Shown: piece after piece, positions 6,987 to 13,571 of the stretch
Layout: the number at the start of each line of letters is the position of its first letter
How positions within the stretch are numbered: the first letter of the stretch is position 1
Assembly: GCA_964369235.1 (NCBI GenBank)
Contig: CAYJEQ010000067.1
Coordinates: 1 to 14,823 of the forward strand
Reading direction: 5' to 3'
Source of the DNA: CAYJEQ01 sp964369235
GTDB taxonomy: Bacteria; Bacillota; Clostridia; Oscillospirales; Ruminococcaceae
Length of the DNA: 14,823 nucleotides
Translations under genes and position numbers: made by a program
The notes under the pieces: generated by a model
Seen by the model: the letters and a program-made list of their open reading frames with translations, nothing else
What the model was told of the DNA's origin: nothing
The model's database searches: none

Positions 6987-7148
6987 TTATTCTACTTCTT
7001 CAAAAACATCTTTGCCTAGGCTACATAGAGGACATAGGTAATCTTCTGAAACATCCTCCCATGGTGTGTTTGGGGCAATGCCCTGATCTGGATCTCCATT
7101 TGCTGGATCATAAATGTAATGACATACTGTGCATTCAAATTTCTTCAT
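6987..7148 (-). CDS. Rubredoxin
   Basis: A 53-aa one-iron electron carrier of normal rubredoxin length. The Fe(Cys)4 ligands are Cys6 and Cys9 (CTVC) and Cys39 and Cys42 (CPLC); YIYDPANGDPDQGIAP, the aromatic core Trp30 and the GKDVFEEVE end are family hallmarks. It should donate electrons to the flavodiiron protein encoded 145 nt downstream. The residue after each second Cys is unusual: His10 and Ser43 instead of the common Gly. The start follows GAAAGGA by 13 nt after the GG. The likely promoter lies at 7277-7305 inside a palindromic operator. Confidence 0.95.
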   Translation of the reverse strand: MKKFECTVCHYIYDPANGDPDQGIAPNTPWEDVSEDYLCPLCSLGKDVFEEVE

Positions 7149-7221
7149 AATAATAACCGTTCCTTTCTCGTGTTTTTAATATTGGGATTTATCTATAATA
7201 TATTAAAGCACCTATAAGCTA

Positions 7222-7250
7222 TTGACAGTGTAGCTTTAATAAACTATACT
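7222..7250 (+). promoter_or_regulatory. Strong sigma-A-type promoter reading toward recA
   Basis: TTGACA (7222-7227), a 17-bp spacer and TATACT (7245-7250), close to consensus. Transcription would start near 7257 and read rightward, giving recA a leader of about 345 nt or making a separate short RNA. Operator copy 1 (7241-7265) covers the -10 box and start point, so a bound regulator would block it. Confidence 0.6.
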
Positions 7251-7265
7251 ACTTTGGTATTGTTA
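7241..7265. promoter_or_regulatory. Palindromic operator, copy 1
   Basis: AAACTATAC (7241-7249), 7-nt spacer, GTATTGTTA (7257-7265). The left half is identical to copy 2 and the right half differs at two positions. It overlaps the -10 of the rightward promoter. Its centre is 34 bp from that of copy 2. Confidence 0.5.
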
Positions 7266-7274
7266 CCACGATTT

Positions 7275-7299
7275 AAACTATACCACATTAGTATAGTTT
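7275..7299. promoter_or_regulatory. Palindromic operator, copy 2 (perfect)
   Basis: AAACTATAC (7275-7283), 7-nt spacer, GTATAGTTT (7291-7299): a perfect 9-7-9 inverted repeat. It covers the -10 box and the spacer of the leftward rubredoxin promoter. It matches none of the LexA, PerR, Rex or Fur consensus sites that I know. Confidence 0.65.
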
Positions 7300-7305
7300 T
7301 GTAAA
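7277..7305 (-). promoter_or_regulatory. Likely rubredoxin-flavodiiron promoter
   Basis: On the minus strand TTTACA (plus-strand 7300-7305), a 17-bp spacer and TATAGT (7277-7282). The start would be near 7270, about 120 nt before the rubredoxin ATG. It faces the rightward promoter at 7222-7250, so the two RNAs would overlap at their 5' ends. Confidence 0.6.
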
Positions 7306-7324
7306 GGGGGTAAATAAAAATATT

Positions 7325-7363
7325 TTATAATTAAATTATAACCCCTGATAACAGTGTACACTG
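7325..7363. promoter_or_regulatory. Two further palindromes in the rubredoxin-recA gap
   Basis: A perfect 17-bp AT-rich palindrome (7325-7341, TTATAATT-A-AATTATAA) is followed by a perfect 12-bp palindrome CAGTGTACACTG (7352-7363). The first resembles a PerR box but has a 3-nt rather than 1-nt centre. The rest of the 453-nt gap (7149-7601) is AT-rich, and I see no gene in it. Confidence 0.3.
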
Positions 7364-7504
7364 ACATATTATCACAGTTACAGTTATTGTTCACTATTTA
7401 AGCTGATTTAAACAAAAAATTCGTAGGGATTACTATATAATTACTATAATTTTTCAAGTAAGTTTGCAAAGAGTTTTTTATATTATTGCTTTTAATTGTG
7501 TTTT

Positions 7505-7529
7505 GCGATATACTATATAGGTATAGTTA
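7505..7529. promoter_or_regulatory. Palindromic operator, copy 3 (recA-proximal)
   Basis: GCGATATAC (7505-7513), 7-nt spacer, GTATAGTTA (7521-7529). The core TATAC-N7-GTATA matches copies 1 and 2 with the same spacing, and the right half is 8/9 identical to copy 2. It ends 8 bp before the TATAAT at 7538-7543, the likely recA -10, and so covers the -35 zone. Confidence 0.4.
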
Positions 7530-7537
7530 TGTGCTAG

Positions 7538-7543
7538 TATAAT
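7538..7543 (+). promoter_or_regulatory. Likely recA-proximal -10 box
   Basis: A perfect TATAAT about 59 nt before the recA start. No good -35 lies 16-18 bp upstream (ATATAG at 17-bp spacing), so it may need an activator or be weak. No LexA-type GAAC-N4-GTTC box is visible between 7149 and 7601. Confidence 0.4.
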
Positions 7544-7601
7544 AGCATATATAATTTATTATAATTTAGATGGAATTTTTTATAATATGGAGGAAGAAAT
7601 A

Positions 7602-8669
7602 ATGTCAGAAGCTAAACAAAAAGCCTTAGATACAGCCCTTGCTCAAATTGAGAAGCAGTTTGGTAAAGGTGCTATAATGAAGCTAGGCCAGAATAACGCA
7701 ATGCAGGTAGAAGCTATCTCTACAGGATCTCTATCCCTTGACCTAGCCCTAGGTATAGGTGGTGTGCCTCGTGGTAGAATAGTTGAGATATACGGCCCAG
7801 AAAGCTCAGGTAAAACAACAGTTGCACTACATATAGTAGCAGAGGCTCAAAGAGCTGGTGGTGAAGCTGTGTTTATCGATGTTGAGCATGCACTAGATCC
7901 AGTTTATGCTAAAGCACTAGGTGTAGATATTGACTCACTACTTGTTTCTCAGCCAGATACAGGTGAACAGGCACTGGCAATAGCTGAATCGCTAGCTCGT
8001 TCTGGAGCAGTAGATGTAATCGTAGTTGACTCAGTAGCAGCTATGGTAACCAAGGCTGAAATGGAAGGTGAAATGGGTAGTACACAGGTAGGTGTACAGG
8101 CTAGACTAATGTCACAGGCACTGAGAAAGCTCACAGGTGCAATTAGTAAATCCAACTGTGTGGCAATCTTTATTAACCAGCTAAGAGAAAAAATCGGTGT
8201 AGTATATGGTAATCCAGAAACAACACCAGGTGGTAGAGCACTTAAATTCTATGCTTCTGTAAGACTTGATGTTCGTCGTTCTGAACAGCTTAAAAACGGT
8301 ACTGATGTAATCGGTAACAGAACAAGAGTTAAGGTAGTAAAGAATAAGGTAGCACCTCCATTTAAGGAAGCAGAATTTGATGTAATGTACGGTATGGGTA
8401 TCTCAAAAGAAGGGGAAATCCTTGACCTTGCAGTAAAACTTGATATAATCCACCGTAGTGGGGCATGGTTTAGCTATCAGGAAAACCGGCTAGGACAGGG
8501 TAGAGATAATGTTAAGGAATATATGAAGGCTAATCCAGAGTTTACCGAAGAGGTAGCACGACTGGTAAGAGCACAAGCTCATCAGCTAGCAGCAGCTCCA
8601 AAAACTCTAAAAAAAGCTGGGAAAGCAGCTGCAGCAGTAGATGTTACAGTAGAGGCGGACGATAAATAA
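7602..8669 (+). CDS. recA: Recombinase RecA
   Basis: A 355-aa DNA-dependent ATPase for homologous recombination and SOS induction. Walker A is GPESSGKT (65-72), Walker B is VIVVDSVAAM, and the MAW-type and loop regions (GALKFYAS-like GGRALKFYASVRLDVRR, and INQLREKIGV) are intact, so it is full length. The Ala/Lys-rich acidic C-terminal tail is usual. I chose 7602 because GGAGG (7589-7593) sits 8 nt before it; the in-frame ATG at 7587 overlaps that SD. The recX start overlaps its stop codon (TAATG). It carries an unusual operator in its control region rather than an obvious LexA site. Confidence 0.98.
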   Translation: MSEAKQKALDTALAQIEKQFGKGAIMKLGQNNAMQVEAISTGSLSLDLALGIGGVPRGRIVEIYGPESSGKTTVALHIVAEAQRAGGEAVFIDVEHALDPVYAKALGVDIDSLLVSQPDTGEQALAIAESLARSGAVDVIVVDSVAAMVTKAEMEGEMGSTQVGVQARLMSQALRKLTGAISKSNCVAIFINQLREKIGVVYGNPETTPGGRALKFYASVRLDVRRSEQLKNGTDVIGNRTRVKVVKNKVAPPFKEAEFDVMYGMGISKEGEILDLAVKLDIIHRSGAWFSYQENRLGQGRDNVKEYMKANPEFTEEVARLVRAQAHQLAAAPKTLKKAGKAAAAVDVTVEADDK

Positions 8670-9289
8670 TGCGTATTACAAATATTGCCCTAACTAAAAA
8701 AGGGCGATACAGTATATATGGCGATGATGAGTATATATGTGTACTTCATGAGGATGTGTTTTTCAGTCAAAACATAATTATAGGCATGGAGATGGAATAC
8801 GACCACCTGATGGAGTTACAAAGCCTATCCGAAGGCAAGATTACAAGGGATAGAGCCTTTAAACTGTTGTCAGCTAGAAGCTACACAGCAAAAGGGCTGT
8901 ATAATAAACTTTTGCAGTATGGGCAGCCAGAGGTTTGTCAGCAAACAGTTCACCGTATGGAGGAGCTGGGGCTAATAAATGATGTTGACTATGCCCATGC
9001 TTTTGCAAGGGATTTATATAATCTAAGAGGATTTTCCAAAATTCGTATAATAACCGAGCTGGTGCAAAAGGGCATAGATAGAGATTTAGCCAAGGAAGCA
9101 ACTGAGCAGTTTGACTGGCAGGAAGATATCTCAAGGATTGAGGAAATACTAGAAAAAAAATACAGAGGTAAATTAGATGATCCCAAAGAGCGAAATCGTG
9201 CCTACCAGTATCTGGCAAGACAGGGCTTTAGCTATGGTGATATAAAAACAGCTATAAGTAGATGTAGTGATCAGTGGGATGAATATTAA
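8669..9289 (+). CDS. recX: RecA regulator RecX
   Basis: A 206-aa RecX-family protein made of three-helix repeats, which binds RecA filaments and modulates their activity. Family signatures include RAFKLLSARSYTAKGLYNKLL, MEELGLINDVDYAHAFARD and the FSKIRIITELVQKGI repeat; the end FSYGDIKTAI is also typical. Its ATG overlaps the recA stop by 1 nt, with a GAGGCGG-like SD inside the recA end, so the two are translationally coupled. The N-terminal 60 residues (a small beta-rich part, GRYSIYGDDEYICVLHEDV) match the longer Firmicute form. Confidence 0.93.
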   Translation: MRITNIALTKKGRYSIYGDDEYICVLHEDVFFSQNIIIGMEMEYDHLMELQSLSEGKITRDRAFKLLSARSYTAKGLYNKLLQYGQPEVCQQTVHRMEELGLINDVDYAHAFARDLYNLRGFSKIRIITELVQKGIDRDLAKEATEQFDWQEDISRIEEILEKKYRGKLDDPKERNRAYQYLARQGFSYGDIKTAISRCSDQWDEY

Positions 9290-9338
9290 CAAGATTACAA
9301 GAGTAAACTTAGTTAATAATAGTGAAAGGACTTATTAG

Positions 9339-10670
9339 ATGACAAGAAAAATTGGGATGGTATCCCTAGGATGTTCAAAAAATCAGGTAGATGGAGAGTT
9401 AATGTTAGCCCTTCTAAGTAAAGAAGGCTATGAAATTAGCCCAGATCCAAATGACTGTGATGCAATTATTATAAATACCTGTGGTTTTATCGAGGATGCT
9501 AAGAAGGAATCCATTGATAATATACTGGAATTTTGTGATATGAAGGGTAATGGCAGACTAAAAGCAGTAGCAGTAACAGGATGTCTAGCTGAAAGATATA
9601 AAAATGAAGTAGCTAAGGAAATCCCTGAGGTTGATGTAGTGCTAGGTATCGGTAAAAATAGCGATATTGTAAGTGCTATCCACAAGGCATTAGAAGGGGA
9701 GAAGGTACTGGATTTTGCTGCTAAGGAAGATCACTCTATGGAGGGTGATAGAATACTAGCTAATCCAGGATACTATGCTTATATAAAGATTGCTGATGGC
9801 TGTGACAACTGTTGTAGTTACTGTGCAATACCACTTATTAGAGGTAATTTTAGAAGTAGAGAGATGGATAACATCTTAGAAGAAGTTAAAACCCTAGCAA
9901 AAAGAGGTGTAGTAGAATTTAACCTAGTTGCACAGGATAGCACAAGATATGGTGAGGATTTATATGGCAAGGTAATGCTACCAGAGCTTATTAAAAAAGT
10001 CTGTGCAATGGAAGAAGTTAAATGGGTGAGAATTCTTTACTGTTATCCTGAGCGTATAACAGATGAGCTACTACAGGTAATGGCTGAGGAAAACAAGGTA
10101 GTAAAATACATGGATATACCTGTACAGCATGCCAGTGGTAGAATACTAAACCTAATGAATCGTCGTGGAGATAAGGAAGCACTTATAGAACTAATGGCAA
10201 AAATCAGAAGATATATGCCTGACATAGCTCTTAGAACTACAATGATTACAGGTTTCCCAGGGGAAACAAATGATGATTTTACCCAGATGTGTGAACTGGT
10301 AGAGCAGGTTAAGTTTGAGCGTCTAGGTGTATTTACCTATTCTGCTGAAGAAGACACACCAGCTTATGACATGGAAGATCAGATTGATGCTGAGGTAAAA
10401 CTTCGTCGTAAGGAAATTATTATGGAAATCCAGTCTGGCATTGCACAAAACATTGCAGCAAGCCTTGTAAACAGTGTACTTACAGTGCTAGTAGATGGAT
10501 ATGACAGTGAGAATGGTATCTATACAGGTAGAAGCTATATGGATGCACCGGATATTGACACAAAGGTTTACTTTACAGCACAGTCCCAGTACAAAAATGG
10601 TGACTTTGTAAATGTAGCAATAACAGGTAGTGAAGGCTTCGACCTAATTGGTGAAGAGGTAGCTAAATAA
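9339..10670 (+). CDS. rimO: Ribosomal protein S12 methylthiotransferase RimO
   Basis: A 443-aa radical-SAM enzyme that adds a methylthio group to the conserved Asp of ribosomal protein S12. The N-terminal methylthiotransferase domain has cluster ligands Cys12 (SLGCSKN), Cys48 (NTCGF) and Cys82 (TGCLAERY). The radical-SAM cluster motif CX3CX2C is Cys155, Cys159, Cys162. A TRAM domain (about 375-440) closes it. The length and the SKNQVDGE and VAQDSTRYG motifs favour RimO over MiaB. The SD GAAAGGA ends 8 nt before the ATG. It lies 49 nt after recX on the same strand. Confidence 0.96.
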   Translation: MTRKIGMVSLGCSKNQVDGELMLALLSKEGYEISPDPNDCDAIIINTCGFIEDAKKESIDNILEFCDMKGNGRLKAVAVTGCLAERYKNEVAKEIPEVDVVLGIGKNSDIVSAIHKALEGEKVLDFAAKEDHSMEGDRILANPGYYAYIKIADGCDNCCSYCAIPLIRGNFRSREMDNILEEVKTLAKRGVVEFNLVAQDSTRYGEDLYGKVMLPELIKKVCAMEEVKWVRILYCYPERITDELLQVMAEENKVVKYMDIPVQHASGRILNLMNRRGDKEALIELMAKIRRYMPDIALRTTMITGFPGETNDDFTQMCELVEQVKFERLGVFTYSAEEDTPAYDMEDQIDAEVKLRRKEIIMEIQSGIAQNIAASLVNSVLTVLVDGYDSENGIYTGRSYMDAPDIDTKVYFTAQSQYKNGDFVNVAITGSEGFDLIGEEVAK

Positions 10671-10710
10671 GCTTTACTTATAAAAAATTAGGAAAGGCGA
10701 GATTACATCT

Positions 10711-11268
10711 ATGAACCTACCAAATAAATTAACCCTTCTAAGGATGATAGCAGTACCAATTTTTGTACTGCTTGCATATCTGGCTAAGTTTAACACTACA
10801 ATGTATATATGGGCACTTATTGTGTTTTTATTAGCGGCATTAACCGATTGGTTTGATGGTTACCTTGCTAGACGAGATGGAATAGTAACAAAGTTTGGTA
10901 TACTAATGGATCCACTGGCAGATAAACTATTAGTATCAGCAGCAATGATATGCTTTGTAGATATGGCAATAGTGCCAGCATGGGTAGTTATAGTGGTTAT
11001 TTCAAGAGAATTTTTAGTAACCTCTATTAGACTTGTAGCAGCAAGTGATGGCAAGGTTATTGCAGCTGACAAAATGGGTAAATATAAAACAGCAGTACAG
11101 ATGATATGGATTTGCCTAGGGATATTTTTAAGTGCTTTTGTACTGCCTTTAGCCGTAGTAAATATCCTAGAAATTATCTACAATATTCTGATGGTTATGG
11201 TACTACTACTTACAGTTATAAGTGGACTAAATTATGTTATGCAGAATAAGGACTGTTTCTCCCAATAG
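10711..11268 (+). CDS. pgsA: CDP-diacylglycerol-glycerol-3-phosphate phosphatidyltransferase
   Basis: A 185-aa membrane enzyme that makes phosphatidylglycerol phosphate, the first step to phosphatidylglycerol. The CDP-alcohol phosphatidyltransferase motif is complete: Asp46, Asp49-Gly50, Ala53-Arg54, Gly63, Asp67 and Asp71. Hydrophobic helices fill most of the remainder, and the start MNLPNKLTLLRM is typical of the family. The SD GGAAAGG lies 13 nt before the start. It follows rimO by 40 nt, an order common in Firmicutes. Its stop codon TAG is the first base triplet of a 16-bp tandem repeat. Confidence 0.96.
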   Translation: MNLPNKLTLLRMIAVPIFVLLAYLAKFNTTMYIWALIVFLLAALTDWFDGYLARRDGIVTKFGILMDPLADKLLVSAAMICFVDMAIVPAWVVIVVISREFLVTSIRLVAASDGKVIAADKMGKYKTAVQMIWICLGIFLSAFVLPLAVVNILEIIYNILMVMVLLLTVISGLNYVMQNKDCFSQ

Positions 11269-11305
11269 GGAAATAGTCCAGTAGGAAAATAGTCCAGTAG
11301 GGAAA
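11250..11305. repeat. 16-bp tandem repeat with hairpin at the pgsA stop
   Basis: TAGGGAAATAGTCCAG (11266-11281) is followed directly by TAGGAAAATAGTCCAG (11282-11297), 15/16 identical, and a partial third unit TAGGGAAA (11298-11305). GGACT at 11250-11254 can pair with AGTCC in either unit, giving an imperfect hairpin over the stop codon. No T-tract follows, so termination is unlikely. Confidence 0.7.
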
Positions 11306-11344
11306 CATTAGTAAAGGAAATAGGTTGAAGAAATATTCAGCCCC

Positions 11345-11399
11345 TGTTTTGTGTGATTTTTCACTATATTAAGTAGTGTGGAAAATTACCACAAAGCGA
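11345..11399 (+). promoter_or_regulatory. 5' leader hairpin, copy 5 (before cysS)
   Basis: GTTTTGTG (11346-11353) pairs with CACAAAGC (11390-11397) with one G-U. An inner ATTTT/AAAAT helix and CACT/AGTG pairing extend it, as in copy 2. The SD GAAAGGA (11401-11407) follows. No T-box element (conserved TGGNACC antiterminator) is visible, although cysS is a common T-box target. Confidence 0.5.
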
Positions 11400-11418
11400 A
11401 GAAAGGAATGGATATATT

Positions 11419-12819
11419 ATGAGAATATATAATACATTAACAAGACAGAAGGAAGAGTTTGTACCGGTACAGCCTGGTAAGGTAAGTATCTATGCTTGTG
11501 GGCCTACAGTGTATAATTTTATCCACATTGGTAACGCTCGTCCTATCTGTGTTTTTGACACATTGAGAAAGTATCTTAAATATAAAGGTTATCAGGTAAC
11601 ATTTGCACAGAACTTTACCGATATAGATGATAAAATCATAAACAAAGCTAATGAAGAAGGGGTAAACTTCTCTGAAATTAGCGAAAGATACATTGCAGAG
11701 TATAAAAAAGATGCTCATGGCTTAGGTGTAATGGATGCAGATATCCACCCAAAGGCAACAGAGAGCATTGCTGAGATTATCGAAGTAATAGCCTCAACTA
11801 TTGAAAATGGCTATGCCTATGCAAAAAATGGCGATGTATACTTTAGATCCAAAAAGTTTGAGGGCTATGGTAAACTGTCAGGTATGCCACTAGAGGACCT
11901 AGAAAGTGGCGCTAGAATAGATGTAAGCGACCAGAAGGAAGATCCACTGGACTTTGTACTGTGGAAATCAGCTAAACCAGGTGAGCCTTCATGGACTTCT
12001 CCTTGGGGAGAGGGCAGACCGGGATGGCATATTGAGTGTACTGCTATGATTAAGAAAAATCTAGGTGGTAATATTGATATCCACTGTGGTGGACAGGATC
12101 TAATCTTCCCACATCATGAGAATGAAATTGCACAGGGTGAATGCTGTGGTGGTGGCGAATACGCTAAATACTGGATGCATAATGGATATATTAATGTGGA
12201 CAACAAGAAGATGAGTAAATCCCTAGGGAACTTCTTTACCACAAGAGATGTAGCAGAAAAATTCGGCTATGAGCCTATTAAATATATGATGCTACAGGCT
12301 CATTATCGCAGCCCTATTAACTATAGCTATGATGTAATTGAGCAGTGCAAATCTTCCCTAGAAAGATTACACACCTGCCGTGATAACATGGACTATGCCC
12401 TAACTATTGCCACAGGTGATAGTGTTGAAACTGTAGAAGGCTTTAAAGCTCAGATAGATGGACATATTAAGGACTTTGTAACTGCTATGGATGATGATTT
12501 AAACACAGCAGATGGTTTAGCAGCACTATTTAATATGGTTCGTGACATTAATAGCTATCTTGCCTCACCAAAAACTACAGATGCTATTAACTATGCTATA
12601 GCTAAGTTTGATGAGATTACTGGGGTGCTAGGAATCTTATACAATCGTAAAGAAAAATCTCTTGACAGTCAGATAGAGGAGCTTATCGCTCAGCGTCAAG
12701 AGGCTAGAAAGAATAAGGATTTTGCATTATCGGATAAAATCAGAGATGATCTAAAGGCTCAGGGCATTATCCTAGAAGATACACCTCAGGGAGTAAAATG
12801 GAGCTATGCCAATAGTTAA
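11419..12819 (+). CDS. cysS: Cysteinyl-tRNA synthetase
   Basis: A 466-aa class I aminoacyl-tRNA synthetase that charges tRNA-Cys. The HIGH motif is HIGN (36-39) and KMSKS is at 264-268. Zinc ligands that select cysteine are all present: Cys27 (YACGPTVYNF), Cys207 (IECTAM), His232 and Glu236 (PHHENE). The DALR/anticodon-binding helices form the C-terminal part. The length is normal. It has its own leader hairpin after pgsA, 150 nt away, suggesting separate control from recA-pgsA even if read-through occurs. The usual Firmicute downstream partners (mini-ribonuclease III, rlmB) are absent here. Confidence 0.97.
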   Translation: MRIYNTLTRQKEEFVPVQPGKVSIYACGPTVYNFIHIGNARPICVFDTLRKYLKYKGYQVTFAQNFTDIDDKIINKANEEGVNFSEISERYIAEYKKDAHGLGVMDADIHPKATESIAEIIEVIASTIENGYAYAKNGDVYFRSKKFEGYGKLSGMPLEDLESGARIDVSDQKEDPLDFVLWKSAKPGEPSWTSPWGEGRPGWHIECTAMIKKNLGGNIDIHCGGQDLIFPHHENEIAQGECCGGGEYAKYWMHNGYINVDNKKMSKSLGNFFTTRDVAEKFGYEPIKYMMLQAHYRSPINYSYDVIEQCKSSLERLHTCRDNMDYALTIATGDSVETVEGFKAQIDGHIKDFVTAMDDDLNTADGLAALFNMVRDINSYLASPKTTDAINYAIAKFDEITGVLGILYNRKEKSLDSQIEELIAQRQEARKNKDFALSDKIRDDLKAQGIILEDTPQGVKWSYANS

Positions 12820-12840
12820 TTTTACTTTTATATGATGATT

Positions 12841-12910
12841 TAACACTGTAGGTATTTAGTGTTAATATTACAATGCTCCTACCATTGCCATGGGCTAAGG
12901 TGGGAGCATT
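12841..12910 (+). terminator. Hairpins after cysS, probable terminator
   Basis: A first small hairpin pairs TAACACT (12841-12847) with AGTGTTA (12858-12864). A second pairs AATGCTCCTACC (12872-12883) with GGTGGGAGCATT (12899-12910), 12 bp with one G-U. The tail ATTATTATGTG is not a clean T-run, so efficiency is uncertain. The next reading frame begins only 19 nt later. Confidence 0.6.
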
Positions 12911-12928
12911 ATTATGTGTATTTAATTT

Positions 12929-13351
12929 TTGATTTATGAGGAGATTCCTATTGAAGATGTAAATCAGCCACTAGGGTATTTTGACAGCACTGCACTAGAC
13001 ATATTATATGACTATGAGTATCTATATTTTGCCAATGACATGGAATTTACTAACCATCAAGTTCAGATTGAAGAAAATATAAGCACCCTTACTGAAGCAG
13101 TAAAAGATCTTGTAGAAGGACAGCCCTATTATATAAATGATGCAGATTATGATTATCGTCCTCGTAGGCTAGAGGTCTTTAGCTGTGAGGAGTTTTTTCC
13201 TGAAAAGCAGTATATACTACGTCTACTAATACATGAAGATTTTGCAGTGTTTTATGGTGAGGACTTTGATGGGTCAGTTCGTATAGATATAGAGGAAACA
13301 AAGGCTCAGCAAGTATATGATCTATACATAAACTATATGTACGAGAAATAA
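12929..13351 (+). CDS. Small acidic protein of unknown function, start uncertain
   Basis: I do not recognise this family. It is a 140-aa soluble, strongly acidic protein, rich in Glu, Asp and Tyr, with no signal peptide, membrane helix or Cys cluster. The long frame and non-random composition support it as coding. The start is unclear: an in-frame stop lies at 12923-12925, and the first possible start is TTG 12929 with no SD. A good SD (AGGAG, 12939-12943) sits 6 nt before an in-frame ATT at 12950. The next in-frame ATG is about 36 codons in. Either a rare start is used or the 5' end has been lost. It abuts the hairpins after cysS and converges on the terminator at 13482. Confidence 0.6.
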   Translation: MIYEEIPIEDVNQPLGYFDSTALDILYDYEYLYFANDMEFTNHQVQIEENISTLTEAVKDLVEGQPYYINDADYDYRPRRLEVFSCEEFFPEKQYILRLLIHEDFAVFYGEDFDGSVRIDIEETKAQQVYDLYINYMYEK

Positions 13352-13389
13352 TCCTTATTTACTTTAGACTTATTTATCAGTAAATGCAC

Positions 13390-13414
13390 CCAATTACATT
13401 GGTTGTGTAATTGG
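13390..13414. other. Small inverted repeat downstream of the acidic-protein gene
   Basis: CCAATTAC (13390-13397) pairs perfectly with GTAATTGG (13407-13414) around a 9-nt loop. No T-run follows. It may help 3'-end stability. The rest of 13352-13481 shows nothing else that I can support. Confidence 0.35.
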
Positions 13415-13481
13415 TAATAGTGGAGAGTTATGTAGTGGCTTTATAACTATGCGGTAAACCAGCAAATACAATACAAATAAC

Positions 13482-13514
13482 AAAACAGTGTGTCAATTAC
13501 CGACACACTGTTTT
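13482..13514. terminator. Bidirectional intrinsic terminator
   Basis: AAAACAGTGTGTC (13482-13494) pairs perfectly with GACACACTGTTTT (13502-13514) around a 7-nt loop. The A4 and T4 ends suit both strands. It lies between the converging acidic-protein gene (+) and hydrolase gene (-). Confidence 0.88.
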
Positions 13515-13571
13515 AATATTTCTATGTATATATTCTATTAGGTTTAGCAAGGCTTTGATAAATGATACCAG

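Noticed and set aside
7325..7341. PerR box in the rubredoxin-recA gap
   Set aside because: Half-sites match, but the centre is 3 nt instead of 1, and the region is so AT-rich that near matches are expected.
8874..9218. 114-codon minus-strand frame inside recX
   Set aside because: No SD, no motif and full overlap with recX.
11269..11418. T-box riboswitch before cysS
   Set aside because: The gene is a frequent T-box target, but the conserved antiterminator core TGGNACC and a terminator before the start are not visible. The leader instead fits the local hairpin family.
11408..11422. Five-codon frame (MDIL) whose TGA overlaps the cysS ATG
   Set aside because: Its ATG is one base after the SD GG, too close to be used; most likely chance.
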